From Acidimicrobiales bacterium (lineage in GTDB: Bacteria; Actinomycetota; Acidimicrobiia; Acidimicrobiales; DATDAH01), in assembly GCA_016794585.1 (NCBI GenBank), contig JAEUJM010000027.1, positions 23,515-87,514 on the forward strand: a stretch of 64,000 nt of DNA, written 5' to 3'. This document shows positions 8,356 through 16,315 of this stretch, piece by piece. The notes under the pieces were generated by a model that saw only the letters and a program-made list of their open reading frames with translations, was not told the DNA's origin and searched no databases. Made by a program: the position numbers and the translations under genes. Position 1 is the first letter of the stretch, and every line of letters begins with the position of its first letter.

Positions 8356-10872
8356 GTGGGATCCCGCCCCCGCCCCCCTGCCGCGCGCCGCCAGCGTCGT
8401 CGCTGGCGTGTCGTCGCGGTGGCGTGCGCGCTCGTGGTGGTGTCCCGATCGGGCCCGGACACCATCGGAGGGGCCACGGCCGACGTCGGGGGCGACCACC
8501 TCACCGCCAGCGGCGTGGAGGTGGGCGACAGCCTCGACTTCTACGACTACGGCGATGCCACCGCGGTGAGCGCGCCCGGCGACACGGCCTGGGCGGACGG
8601 CGCCTTCGCCGGAGCCCGCTCGGACCTCGTCCCCGACACCCTCACCCTCGACCACTACGGCACGGTCCCGGCCGACCCGGCTGAGCCCTGGTGGGACGAC
8701 GCCTGGCGCTCACGCCGGTGCTTCGACGTGGACCACACCGCGGCCGGGGCGACCACCGAGGACGGCTACCAGGTGCGGGTGCTGATCGACACCCAGACCG
8801 CCATCGCCGCAGGTGAGCTCGACGTCGGCGCCGAGGACCTCCGGGCCGCCCGCCACGACGGGTCCGGGTTCGTCGACCTGGACCTCTGGGTCGAGCCCGG
8901 CACCCTCGACAGCCTGGCCACCGCGGTCTGGGTGCAGCTCGACCAGCTCACCGCCGGCGTCACCACGGATCTGTGCTTGTACTGGAACAACCCCGATCCC
9001 GTCAGTCCGGCGAGCGACCAGGCCGCGGTGTTCTCGTACGACAGCGCGCAGACCCTCTACTACACGGTCAGCGACGCCTACGGGCCCGGCGCCGACCGCG
9101 TGGACGTGGCCCCCCTCCTCGCCGGTACCCAGATCAGCCTCGACGGGGCGCCGGCGCTCACCGCCGGCGCCGGCGAGGTCGTGAGCTTCACCGGGAACGG
9201 GCCCGACTCGTCGTACGCCACGACCGGCCCGATCTCCGGCGTCGGCGTGGACGACGGGCAGGACGGCCTGGTCCCCGCCGCCTTTGCAGGCACGACCTTC
9301 GTGGTGCCCACCGACCGGGACGCCCAGACCTTCTCGGTGCGCTCGCCGTGGGCGAGCAGCGACATCGAGATCCTCGATGGCAGCACGCCGGCGGCGAGCC
9401 TCACGGTGGCTCCGGGCGAGGGCTCCGTCACCGTGGCCGCCGACGTCACGGCCCCGCATGCCGCGGTGGTGCGGTCGACCAACGGCGTGCCCTTCCTCCT
9501 CACCCACCGCTCGGACGTGGGGGGTGACGCCGTCGTCGGCGTGCCCGCCACCACCGACGACCTCGTCGGGGTGCAGAGCCAGCAGGCCCGTCTGGGGTAT
9601 GGCGCCGCCGGCGGCGACGGAGACGTCCAGCGCTCGGACGGAACCGAGGAGCTGGTTTCGGGCACGCCGGATGCGTCCGACGTCTTCGGTCCCAGCCCCG
9701 CGGCCGGCGCCGGGCCGGGCGTGCGCATCACCGCCCTCGATGCTGCGAGCGGCGCCCTCCAGCAGGACGACGGCGACGGCGGCGAGTCGACCTCGTTCTG
9801 GCCCGTCGGCGAGCTGGGGGACCGGTACCTCCTGCCCTTCGACGCGGAACACGTCGTGGTGGTCTGCCCGGTCGCGGGCACCGAGATCAGCATCGGCGGC
9901 GCGCCGGCGGTGGCCTGCGCCGGGGCCGACTTCGGCGGGGACTTCATCGGGCGCGCCGTCGACGCCACGGGCTGGACGGTCACCACCGACGCCGTGTCGG
10001 TGGCCTCGACCGGTGGGGAGCCGTTCTGGCTGAGCTTCGACCGCGGCTCCGGCACCGGCGCCGAGGACGAGGTGCAGGTCGGCTCGTGGCGGCAAGCGCG
10101 GCAGGTGACGTTCCCCGCCCCTTCGCTGACGGCTCGCCCCGAGGAGGGGCGCTTCCGTCCTGCGGGGCGGTGGGACTCGGCGCCAGTCGACACCGGGGCC
10201 GACGGCGTGTTCGGCCTGCTGCGGTGGGCGGCCGCCGTTCCCGCCGACACCGCGGTGCGGTTCCAGTTGGCCTCGGGTGCGTCGCAACTCGCCAGCGTCC
10301 TGTCCCCGTTCGTCGGACCCGACGGCACCGCCGGGACCTACTACACCGCCAGCGCGACACCGGCCGCCTACGACCACGACTTCGACCGGTGGGTGCGCAT
10401 CCGTGCCGACCTCATCAGCACCGATCCCACAGCCACGCCCGAGGTCGGCTCGATCACCCTCGACACCCGCCTCGCCGAGCTGGGGAGCACCCTCGACGAT
10501 CCCACCATCCTCGCCGTCACCAGTCCCGCCGGCGTGCCCACCAGCACGTGGGTGGCCCGCGTCCACACGTCGGCTCCGACCTTCGCCGGCAGCACCACGA
10601 CCCTGCGCAGTGCCAACGCGCCGGTGGTCCCCGGGGTCGACGCCGCCACCGTCGCGTTCGCCCGTCCGGACGCCACCGAGGTGATCGTGGCCGCCGAGAC
10701 CGTGATCCAGCCGACCGGCCCGCCCATCGCGTTCGCCGCCGACGAACCGCACTCGATCGTCGTCGACAGCACCGTCAGTGCCCCGTCGACGTTCGACCTG
10801 ACGTGGTCGACCCTCGTGGGCGGCTCGTCGCCGGTGGTCGAGCACCGGTTCCGCCTCGAGCTCTCCGGCTGA
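8356..10872 (+). CDS. Large exported protein with DUF2341-like domain
   Basis: 838 residues from GTG 8356 (AGGA eight bases upstream). A very basic n-region (about 20 residues with many Arg) leads into a short hydrophobic signal, then an Asp/Thr/Ala-rich extracellular protein. Residues about 115-215 (WWDDAWRSRR through LCLYWNNPDP) match the DUF2341 pattern, which typically begins with a Trp-rich segment and ends in a Y(W/Y)GNP-like motif. The rest is long and beta-rich with few lysines or cysteines, as in cell-surface adhesin-like proteins. Two further membrane or exported proteins follow on the same strand, so this may be a surface-structure operon. No catalytic motif is visible. Confidence 0.75.
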   Translation: MGSRPRPPAARRQRRRWRVVAVACALVVVSRSGPDTIGGATADVGGDHLTASGVEVGDSLDFYDYGDATAVSAPGDTAWADGAFAGARSDLVPDTLTLDHYGTVPADPAEPWWDDAWRSRRCFDVDHTAAGATTEDGYQVRVLIDTQTAIAAGELDVGAEDLRAARHDGSGFVDLDLWVEPGTLDSLATAVWVQLDQLTAGVTTDLCLYWNNPDPVSPASDQAAVFSYDSAQTLYYTVSDAYGPGADRVDVAPLLAGTQISLDGAPALTAGAGEVVSFTGNGPDSSYATTGPISGVGVDDGQDGLVPAAFAGTTFVVPTDRDAQTFSVRSPWASSDIEILDGSTPAASLTVAPGEGSVTVAADVTAPHAAVVRSTNGVPFLLTHRSDVGGDAVVGVPATTDDLVGVQSQQARLGYGAAGGDGDVQRSDGTEELVSGTPDASDVFGPSPAAGAGPGVRITALDAASGALQQDDGDGGESTSFWPVGELGDRYLLPFDAEHVVVVCPVAGTEISIGGAPAVACAGADFGGDFIGRAVDATGWTVTTDAVSVASTGGEPFWLSFDRGSGTGAEDEVQVGSWRQARQVTFPAPSLTARPEEGRFRPAGRWDSAPVDTGADGVFGLLRWAAAVPADTAVRFQLASGASQLASVLSPFVGPDGTAGTYYTASATPAAYDHDFDRWVRIRADLISTDPTATPEVGSITLDTRLAELGSTLDDPTILAVTSPAGVPTSTWVARVHTSAPTFAGSTTTLRSANAPVVPGVDAATVAFARPDATEVIVAAETVIQPTGPPIAFAADEPHSIVVDSTVSAPSTFDLTWSTLVGGSSPVVEHRFRLELSG

Positions 10873-10915
10873 GGCATTTGGACCCTCGACCTCAGGGGGC
10901 CGGTCCGAGGCACCG

Positions 10916-11899
10916 ATGGAGAGAGCAGTGTCGTTCTCGATGGAGCACCTCGACGACCGTCCCCGGTCGGCTCCCCCGGGTCGGACCGCGCCCGAGGACA
11001 TCAACTGGTTCCCCCTCGTCCGGGCCGCCTTCCTCGCTGCCCTCACGGCGTTCCTGGTGAAGCTGGTGTCGCTGGGGTTCTTCGCCAACCGGCGGGACAT
11101 CAGCCTCGAGGTGCAGTTCTGGAAGGGCTTCATCCCCCACCTGAGCATGCAGACCCCGCCGGCGGACTTCGCCCAGATCGTCACGGCGTCGACCATGGTG
11201 ATGGCGGTCGTCAGCACGGTGGTCTTCGCGGCGATGGTGCTGCGCCCGAACGCCGACAAGATGGTCGTCTGGGGCTGGTTCATGGGGGTGTTCGTCACCT
11301 TCGAGACCCTCTGTCTCGAGCTCCTGCGCCACGTCCTCGAGCCGCCGGTGGTCGACCCGACGACGGTTTGGCGCACCGCCATCCCCCTGACCGCAGGCGC
11401 AGCCATCGCGGTGGTCTACAGCGTGGTCAGCCGCGAACCGGTCGCCGCACCGGCGTCCGTCGTCGCCCGTCGGACCACGATGATCGATGGTCCGGACGGC
11501 GCGCGGTCGGTCGACACCCGACCGGCGGCGTTCCAGGGCGCCCCGGCCGCCGCGGTCGAGGTCCCCCCCGCGCCGGTGGCCCCCGCTCCCGCCCCCGGCT
11601 GGACGCCACCTCCCATGCCTCCCCCCGCCGCTCCTGTGCCGGTCGGCGCCGGCGTCAGCGCCGCCCTGGCCGCCGCGGCGGTCCCCAACCGGGTGGTCGA
11701 CACCCGCCGCCCCGCCGCCGGCGCCGAACTCGATCCCGCCGACCTGCCCCCGATCCGGAACCCGCAGCCCCGCCCCGCGGCCGACGTGGGACCGGCGCCC
11801 ATCGTCGACACGCGTCCGGCCGCGCAACGGGCAGCCGACCCCGAGACCGCTGGGTCAAACGGCCTATCAACCCGCTCTCCCCTCACGTCGAAGGACTGA
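10916..11899 (+). CDS. Multi-pass membrane protein with Pro/Ala-rich cytoplasmic tail
   Basis: Up to 327 residues from ATG 10916; GTG 10928 with GGAGAGAG upstream, or ATG 10940, are alternatives. Four hydrophobic helices lie within the first 180 residues (FPLVRAAFLAALTAFLVKLV, MVMAVVSTVVFAAMVL, GWFMGVFVTFETLCLELL and IPLTAGAAIAVVYSVV). A disordered tail of about 150 residues, rich in Pro and Ala, then contains three spaced VDTRPA-like repeats (SVDTRPAAF, VVDTRRPAA, IVDTRPAAQ). The family is unknown. The repeats suggest a protein-binding tail. It lies between two exported proteins and is probably co-transcribed with them. Confidence 0.65.
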   Translation: MERAVSFSMEHLDDRPRSAPPGRTAPEDINWFPLVRAAFLAALTAFLVKLVSLGFFANRRDISLEVQFWKGFIPHLSMQTPPADFAQIVTASTMVMAVVSTVVFAAMVLRPNADKMVVWGWFMGVFVTFETLCLELLRHVLEPPVVDPTTVWRTAIPLTAGAAIAVVYSVVSREPVAAPASVVARRTTMIDGPDGARSVDTRPAAFQGAPAAAVEVPPAPVAPAPAPGWTPPPMPPPAAPVPVGAGVSAALAAAAVPNRVVDTRRPAAGAELDPADLPPIRNPQPRPAADVGPAPIVDTRPAAQRAADPETAGSNGLSTRSPLTSKD

Positions 11900-11928
11900 G
11901 GGCAGATCCCAATCTCGGAGGAACCATC

Positions 11929-12600
11929 GTGAGCACCAGCGACCAGAAGCGGCGGATGACATTGCGAGGCGCCGTGGCCGCGATCCTCGCGATCGCAGTG
12001 GCCACACCGGTCCTCGCCGCCGTGTTGATCCAGAACTTCATGGCGGCCGACATCGAGGCCGTGGCGGCCTGCTTCACCAAGGTCGAGGGGTCGGACGCCA
12101 CGACCTACGCCGCCCCCGCCGCCGACCCGTACGCCAACGTCGACACCACCAGTACGGTCTCGGCCAACGGCATCGACTTCCTGCAGGAGCAGGTGACGGT
12201 GAAGGGCTACGACGGTGACCGCACGATCTACACCGACGTCGTCCGCTACCAGAACAACTGCGACAACCCGCTGTCGGTGCAGCTCATCCTCGAAGACGAC
12301 GTCGCCGGCAACCCGCGGGTCGAGAACTGGGGCGCCGGCGACCTCGCCACCGCCATCTACCTGAGCGACGTGCCCGTCACCATCGGCGGCCCGGCCAACG
12401 GCGGCACCGACCTGGTGACCAACTGGGACGGCTCGCCCATCTTCGTCGACGGCAACGCCAACGTGGTCAACGCCCAGACCGGCTCGGTGGTCATCGACCC
12501 GGGCGAAGAGGTCATCAGCGCCTTCCGCATCGACGTGAGCGACGGCAGCCAGGGCACCACCGGCACCCTCCGCTACACGGCGGTCGCCACCGTCCAGTAG
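11929..12600 (+). CDS. Exported beta-rich protein, possibly TasA/camelysin-like
   Basis: 223 residues from GTG 11929, with GGAGGA six bases upstream. An N-terminal basic stretch and hydrophobic helix (AVAAILAIAVATPVLAAVLI) form an uncleaved anchor or signal. A beta-rich domain follows with two cysteines (AACFTK, NNCDNP) that could form a disulphide. The pattern of a short exported protein with tandem beta-strands and a TM N-terminus recalls the TasA/camelysin group, but the match is weak. A very strong hairpin (12636-12681) ends this transcript. Its preceding neighbour is the four-TM protein with a repeat tail. Confidence 0.65.
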   Translation: MSTSDQKRRMTLRGAVAAILAIAVATPVLAAVLIQNFMAADIEAVAACFTKVEGSDATTYAAPAADPYANVDTTSTVSANGIDFLQEQVTVKGYDGDRTIYTDVVRYQNNCDNPLSVQLILEDDVAGNPRVENWGAGDLATAIYLSDVPVTIGGPANGGTDLVTNWDGSPIFVDGNANVVNAQTGSVVIDPGEEVISAFRIDVSDGSQGTTGTLRYTAVATVQ

Positions 12601-12635
12601 CGACCGGCTTCACCAAGCCCGCCACGGGCAACGAG

Positions 12636-12681
12636 CACGAACGATGGGGCCGCCCTCCGGGGCGGCCCCTCGTCGTTCGTG
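12636..12681. terminator. Large bidirectional hairpin terminator
   Basis: The inner stem is GGGGCCGCCC (12646-12655) with GGGCGGCCCC (12660-12669) around a TCCG loop. It is extended by an outer 9-bp stem CACGAACGA (12636-12644) with TCGTTCGTG (12673-12681). There is no U-tract, as is usual in high-GC actinobacteria. It sits between two convergent genes and can serve both. Confidence 0.85.
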
Positions 12682-12739
12682 TCGTCTGCTGGTCGTGACG
12701 GTCAGGGCGTTCGGCGCCGGCACGTTCCTCGCAGTGGCG

Positions 12740-13690
12740 TCAGGTCGTCGCGCACCTGCCGCGCTGCTGGTAGTCGGCGAAGACGCTGGCGAGCTCGTCG
12801 CGCCCGCTCTCGAGGTTCTGCTGGAGGGAGAGGGCGGCCTGGTAGCCGGTCGGGTCGTCCGTCCCTGCAGCCAGGTCGGCCTGCATCGCCCTCACTTTGG
12901 GCGCCATGACCGTGACCGCTTGCTGGTAGGCCTGGGAAGCGTCCCCCATCATCGCCTGGAGGCACGTCGCCTGGGGATCAGAGTCGAACGCGGAGCGGAT
13001 CTGGTCCATGAGGTTCTCGAGGCCCGTGACGGTCGACTGGTAGCTCGATTCGAGCTGGGCGACCTCGGCACCGGTGGGCTGGACCGCAACGGGCGTGACC
13101 GGGTGGCTCTTGCCCGAGTCGATGAAGAGAGCGGCGGCATCGAAGGTGGCCGGCACCTCCCCGTCGTTGCGGGCCAGGTAGGTGCCGAGGCCGGCGTGGT
13201 CGGCGAGGCGCTCGGGCTCGACCTCGGGGATGACGGTCGCGGTGAAGGTGAGCTCGTCGGTGCTGTCGTCCCACACCGGGTCGGTCAGCTCGACGATGGC
13301 CAGGTCGCCGTCCTCGTCGGCGTCGGCGATCTCGAGGGCGGCGTTGGGCGGGTCGTCCCGATCGAAGAACAGGGGGAGGAAGTCCTCCATGGCGCTGGTG
13401 CCCGCCTCTCGGTGGGGGCGGTCGGTGAACCAGATGCCCGAGGGCTGCACCCCGGTCAGGGTGAGGGTGTCGTCCTCGAACGTGCCGCCGCTGCCGTTGA
13501 CGACCCCGAGCAGTGGCACGTTCGGAGGCGGGGTGCCGGCGCTGGTGAGAGTCGCCGTCTCGCCAGGTGCGCCGGTCGCGGCGGCGCCGCCCTCGTCGGG
13601 GTCGTCGGAGCTGCACGAGACCAGCCCCGCGGCCACCGTCGCGAGCAAGCAGGCTGCCGCCGCCAGACGCGTCCTGGTTCCCATCGCCAT
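12740..13690 (-). CDS. Lipoprotein with spectrum of acidic loops, family unnamed
   Basis: 316 residues, with a Sec/lipoprotein signal ending in the lipobox GLVSC and a Ser/Asp/Gly linker. The mature N-terminal half contains TLTLTGVQPSGIWFTDRPHR and a later PVWDDSTDELTFTATV. This resembles a widespread but unnamed beta-domain family with an xWFxDRP motif. The C-terminal 110 residues are largely helical (QLESSYQSTVTGLENLMDQI and on). It has two cysteines near the C-terminus (ATCLQAM, GRCATT). Function unknown; presumably on the outer membrane leaflet or cell wall. It converges on the strong terminator shared with the exported-protein cluster. Confidence 0.75.
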   Translation of the reverse strand: MAMGTRTRLAAAACLLATVAAGLVSCSSDDPDEGGAAATGAPGETATLTSAGTPPPNVPLLGVVNGSGGTFEDDTLTLTGVQPSGIWFTDRPHREAGTSAMEDFLPLFFDRDDPPNAALEIADADEDGDLAIVELTDPVWDDSTDELTFTATVIPEVEPERLADHAGLGTYLARNDGEVPATFDAAALFIDSGKSHPVTPVAVQPTGAEVAQLESSYQSTVTGLENLMDQIRSAFDSDPQATCLQAMMGDASQAYQQAVTVMAPKVRAMQADLAAGTDDPTGYQAALSLQQNLESGRDELASVFADYQQRGRCATT

Positions 13691-13777
13691 GCCCCTCCGT
13701 CGCCGTGCCAGGGCGCCGGGTGCCCGGGTCGGAGGCGACTCTATCCCTGGCGCGATCGACGCAGGCGGCGGGTGTAA

Positions 13778-14053
13778 GCGCCCGACGACGCCGAACTGGC
13801 CTTCTACGACGCGGACTGCCAGAACGACTCGGCCATAGAGGTGATGGGCAACGACGTCCTTGCCGCCATCGCCCGCGATCTCGTCAAGGCCATCAAGGAG
13901 TCCGCCACCATCGACTGGAACCTCAAGGAGTCAGTCCGGGCGGCGATGCGGGCCAAGGTCCGCCGCCTCGCCAAGTACGAGTACCCGCCGGACAAGGAAG
14001 AGCGAGCCATCGAGCTCGCCCTCGAGCAGGCCGAGGTCCTGGCGGCGGCGTAG
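13778..14053 (+). pseudogene. HsdR C-terminal relic (type I restriction subunit R)
   Basis: An open stretch encodes APDDAELAFYDAD, then QNDSAIEVMGNDVLAAIARD, then IDWNLKESVRAAMRAKVRR and YEYPPDKEERAIELALEQAE. This is the characteristic extreme C-terminus (DUF3387-type end) of type I restriction HsdR subunits: the AFYDAL-NdSAvevMg block, DW..reSVRA and YPPDk. A stop at 13775-13777 lies immediately upstream in the same frame, and no motor or nuclease part exists nearby. About 92 of the roughly 1000 residues survive. Some annotators would call a 70-residue protein from GTG 13841; its content argues for a decayed fragment. Confidence 0.82.
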
Positions 14054-14058
14054 GCGAC

Positions 14059-14331
14059 TCAGGCGTCGGTGCGCTCGCCGAACCGCTCACGGGCGGCCTG
14101 CTTGGTGACGCCCAGGGCCATCGAGATTCGTCCCCAGCTCCGGCCGTTGGAGCGCGCTTCTGCCACGGCCTCGCGCAGGCGGCGCTCACCATCGGCGATG
14201 TCACCGACCGCCACGGCGATCGCCCGCAGATCGGTGGTGTCCTCTGCCGGGTGATCGACCGGGTTGAGTGTCTCCAGCCAGGCTTCCACCTCGGCCGCAG
14301 CACGTTCCAACTGCTCAGGTGTTCGTGGCAT
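14059..14331 (-). CDS. Small helix-turn-helix protein, putative antitoxin
   Basis: 90 residues. The first two thirds are acidic and helical. The C-terminal part, RSWGRISMALGVTKQAARER, is a sigma-factor/resolvase-like helix-turn-helix. Small proteins of this shape in actinobacteria are usually encoded beside a short protein ending in a RPKxYxYL-like motif, as here. It lies five bases downstream of that gene on the same strand. It probably binds the operator of the pair (see the inverted repeat at 14651). The toxin-antitoxin role is inference. Confidence 0.75.
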   Translation of the reverse strand: MPRTPEQLERAAAEVEAWLETLNPVDHPAEDTTDLRAIAVAVGDIADGERRLREAVAEARSNGRSWGRISMALGVTKQAARERFGERTDA

Positions 14332-14336
14332 CGCTG

Positions 14337-14561
14337 CTACTCCAGGTAGACGTAGAGCTTCGGCCGCAGCTCCATCGCGTGGATCGCCACCGGGTCGCCG
14401 TCGGGGTCGAGCACGACGACCTCGAGGAGGCGGCCGTCCCGATCGGCACCGATGATGAGCAGGCGATCATCGGATGCGACGCAACGGAACTCGACTCGAA
14501 CTGCATGGCGGATGTCCTCGTCAGCGATCCCGTGTTTGCGGGCACTCTCGGCGATCTCCAA
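14337..14561 (-). CDS. Small putative toxin (partner of the HTH protein)
   Basis: About 74 residues from TTG 14561. The frame is open further upstream without ATG or GTG, and family members begin near this point. The sequence EIAESARKHGIADEDIRHAV is followed by RLLIIGADRDGRLLEVVVLD and the ending HAMELRPKLYVYLE. It fits a common actinobacterial toxin-like family (beta-strand IGxDRxGxLLEVVV, terminal LRPKxYxYL) that is paired with an HTH antitoxin. The order is toxin first, antitoxin second, the reverse of most type II modules. Cellular target unknown. Confidence 0.65.
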   Translation of the reverse strand: MEIAESARKHGIADEDIRHAVRVEFRCVASDDRLLIIGADRDGRLLEVVVLDPDGDPVAIHAMELRPKLYVYLE

Positions 14562-14650
14562 GACAGGGTACCTTGTCTTCCCTTGTGGTGGAAGGGGCGG
14601 CGTGCTCGCCGGGACACGATACTCGTAAAGTGCACGAAAAATAGTGAAAG

Positions 14651-14662
14651 AGTCTAAAGACT
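14651..14662. promoter_or_regulatory. Palindrome upstream of the small TA-like pair
   Basis: AGTCTAAAGACT is a perfect 5-bp-arm inverted repeat in an unusually AT-rich island (about 14620-14665) between the toxin-like gene and the CrtO-like gene. The location fits an autoregulatory operator/promoter of the 14337/14059 pair. Confidence 0.4.
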
Positions 14663-14710
14663 GACGGCGCGCACGGAGGCTGGTCCATCGTCTAGGCACC
14701 CCCGCCGCCG

Positions 14711-15211
14711 CTACTCCTTGCGGTCGGGGTGCGGGCGGTGGCGCCGCCGGCCGAGGATGCGCAGGACGCGGGCCCGGTTGTAGCGCTGGATCAACAGGCA
14801 GGGCAGGTTGGCGATCAGCGCGTAGGCCACCATGGCCCACCACACGACGAAGGGGTTCCAGAGGAGGAACGCCGGCGTCGCCGCCATGATCGCCCAGTGG
14901 GTGTACTCGGCCCGGCGGGTCTCGATCACGTAACGAGGCAGGTCGGCCCGGGTCACGACCCGCTTGTCGTAGCCGTCGGCGAAGAGGTCGCCGGCCTCGG
15001 GCAGGCGGTCCTTCCAGCGGACGATGCGGAGGCGCCGCTCGTAGACGCGTCCTCCGTGCTCGAACGGGCGGAGGCGGGTGAGCGCCGTGTCGTGGTCGAG
15101 GCGGGTGTCGGGCAGTCGGTGGCAGACGTAGCCCGCCACGAGGCTGACCGCGAACCAGGCGACGGCGTCGCTCAGGACGAGGACCGCGGGAGAGAGCTCG
15201 ACGAGCGGCAC
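14711..15211 (-). CDS. CrtO-like glycosyl-4,4'-diaponeurosporenoate acyltransferase family protein
   Basis: 166 residues from GTG 15211, with two to four hydrophobic segments. The signature RWKDRLPEAGDLF, followed by KRVV and an ETRRAEYTHW segment and then NLPCLLIQRYNR, matches the CrtO-type acyltransferase family, first described in staphyloxanthin biosynthesis. That enzyme transfers an acyl chain to a glycosylated carotenoid at the membrane. No other carotenoid gene is nearby, so the acceptor here may be another lipid. It starts 13 bases after the stop of the TetR gene, so it is very likely under TetR control. Confidence 0.8.
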   Translation of the reverse strand: MPLVELSPAVLVLSDAVAWFAVSLVAGYVCHRLPDTRLDHDTALTRLRPFEHGGRVYERRLRIVRWKDRLPEAGDLFADGYDKRVVTRADLPRYVIETRRAEYTHWAIMAATPAFLLWNPFVVWWAMVAYALIANLPCLLIQRYNRARVLRILGRRRHRPHPDRKE

Positions 15212-15224
15212 GCGCCCGGTCCCG

Positions 15225-15806
15225 TCAGCGGGGCTGGAGGCCCGAGAGGACGGTCTCGACGGTCGCGTCGATGAGCGCGTCCTCGGTCGCGCGGTCGAAG
15301 CCGAAGGGCATGAGCAGCACCGTGGCGGCGCCGTGGGCCGCGGTGAAGAGCACGAGGCTGGCTTGGAGCGGGTCGAGCGGGCGGAAGGCGCCGGTCTCGA
15401 TGGCCTCGGCCACCGCCGCGGCGGACACGGCGAAGGCCTGGCTGGCCATCGGGAACTCGGCCCCCTCCGGGGCGCCGGGTGCGAAGTCCGGCGGGAAGAT
15501 GAACATCACCGGGTAGAGCTCGGGGTTGGCCCGGGCGTGGTCGATGTACGCCCGGCAGTAGGCCTCCACCCGGGCCACCGGGTCGCCCTCGTCGACCCGC
15601 TCGAAGCGCTCGATCAGGCCGGCCAGCTCACCCTCGGCCACGGCGCGGAGCAGGTCGCCCTTGTCGGTGACGTATGCGTAGAGCGCCGGGGCGGTGACGT
15701 CGAGGGCCGAGGCGATGCGCCGCAGGGAGAGCGCCTCGAGCCCGTCGGCGATGATCGACCGCCGGGCCTCCTCCACGATGGCCGCACGGGTGAGGGCGGG
15801 GCGCAT
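15225..15806 (-). CDS. TetR-family transcriptional regulator
   Basis: 193 residues. The N-terminal TetR HTH (AIVEEARRSIIADGLEALSL, then RRIASALDVTAPALYAYV) occupies residues 8-53. A helical ligand-binding domain follows with a Trp-poor, Phe/Pro-rich centre (MFIFPPDFAPGAPEG). It is probably the repressor of its own operon with the CrtO-like gene. A candidate operator (15841-15858) lies 35 bases before its ATG. The inducing ligand is unknown, perhaps a lipid or hydrophobic compound. Confidence 0.9.
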   Translation of the reverse strand: MRPALTRAAIVEEARRSIIADGLEALSLRRIASALDVTAPALYAYVTDKGDLLRAVAEGELAGLIERFERVDEGDPVARVEAYCRAYIDHARANPELYPVMFIFPPDFAPGAPEGAEFPMASQAFAVSAAAVAEAIETGAFRPLDPLQASLVLFTAAHGAATVLLMPFGFDRATEDALIDATVETVLSGLQPR

Positions 15807-15840
15807 GCCGCCAGCTTCGCACCCCGCTCGTCGGCCGGTC

Positions 15841-15858
15841 CTATACAGCGGCGTACAG
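15841..15858. promoter_or_regulatory. Candidate TetR operator
   Basis: CTATAC (15841-15846), six bases, then GTACAG (15853-15858) forms an inverted repeat with one mismatch. It overlaps a TATAGG-like -10 on the minus strand just upstream of the TetR gene. Confidence 0.4.
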
Positions 15859-15893
15859 GTCCGACCCGGGTCGATCGCCGCGGCCCGGCGGCC

Positions 15894-16190
15894 TCAGTCC
15901 TCGGGGCGCAGGAGCTCGATGAGCTCGCCGACCGTGTGGGCGGATTCGAGGGGGTGGCGCAGGGGACGGTCGAGGTCGAGCACGTAGCGGTTGCGCCGGC
16001 CGACCCGCTCACGCTGGAGGTAGCCGCTCCGCTCGAGGTCGCCGAGGATCACCTGGGTGGCGCGCTCGGTGATCCCCACCCGGTCACTCAGGTCGCGCTG
16101 GCGCTGCTCGGGGTCACGGGCCAGGCAGAGCAGCACGTGGGCGTGGTTGGTGAGAAAGGTCCACCGGGGGCGCTCGAAGCTGTCGACCAT
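15894..16190 (-). CDS. Winged-helix DNA-binding protein (MarR/ArsR-like)
   Basis: 98 residues from ATG 16190. The sequence NHAHVLLCLARDPEQRQRDL, followed by GITERATQVILGDLERSGYL and RVGRRNRYVLD, is a standard winged helix: recognition helix TERATQVILGDLE, wing RVGRRNRYVL. Similar small regulators (MarR_2-type) recur in actinobacteria and control adjacent or distant genes. No ligand-binding domain is present. The upstream Shine-Dalgarno is poor. The strong hairpin at 16231-16264 lies between this gene and the ATPase, so the two are separate transcription units. Confidence 0.85.
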   Translation of the reverse strand: MVDSFERPRWTFLTNHAHVLLCLARDPEQRQRDLSDRVGITERATQVILGDLERSGYLQRERVGRRNRYVLDLDRPLRHPLESAHTVGELIELLRPED

Positions 16191-16230
16191 TGCCGGGAAG
16201 CGTAACGGACAGCCACGGACCGTTCGGGAA

Positions 16231-16264
16231 ATGGCAGGGGCGAAACGAGATTCGCCCCTGCCAT
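16231..16264 (-). terminator. Perfect 14-bp hairpin terminator
   Basis: ATGGCAGGGGCGAA (16231-16244) pairs with TTCGCCCCTGCCAT (16251-16264) around an ACGAGA loop. It lies 52 bases after the P-type ATPase stop on the minus strand and would end that transcript before the winged-helix gene. Confidence 0.85.
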
Positions 16265-16315
16265 ACCCGGTGGTGGAACCACTCGCCGCGGGCCGTGGTG
16301 CCCGGCGGGCTTCGA

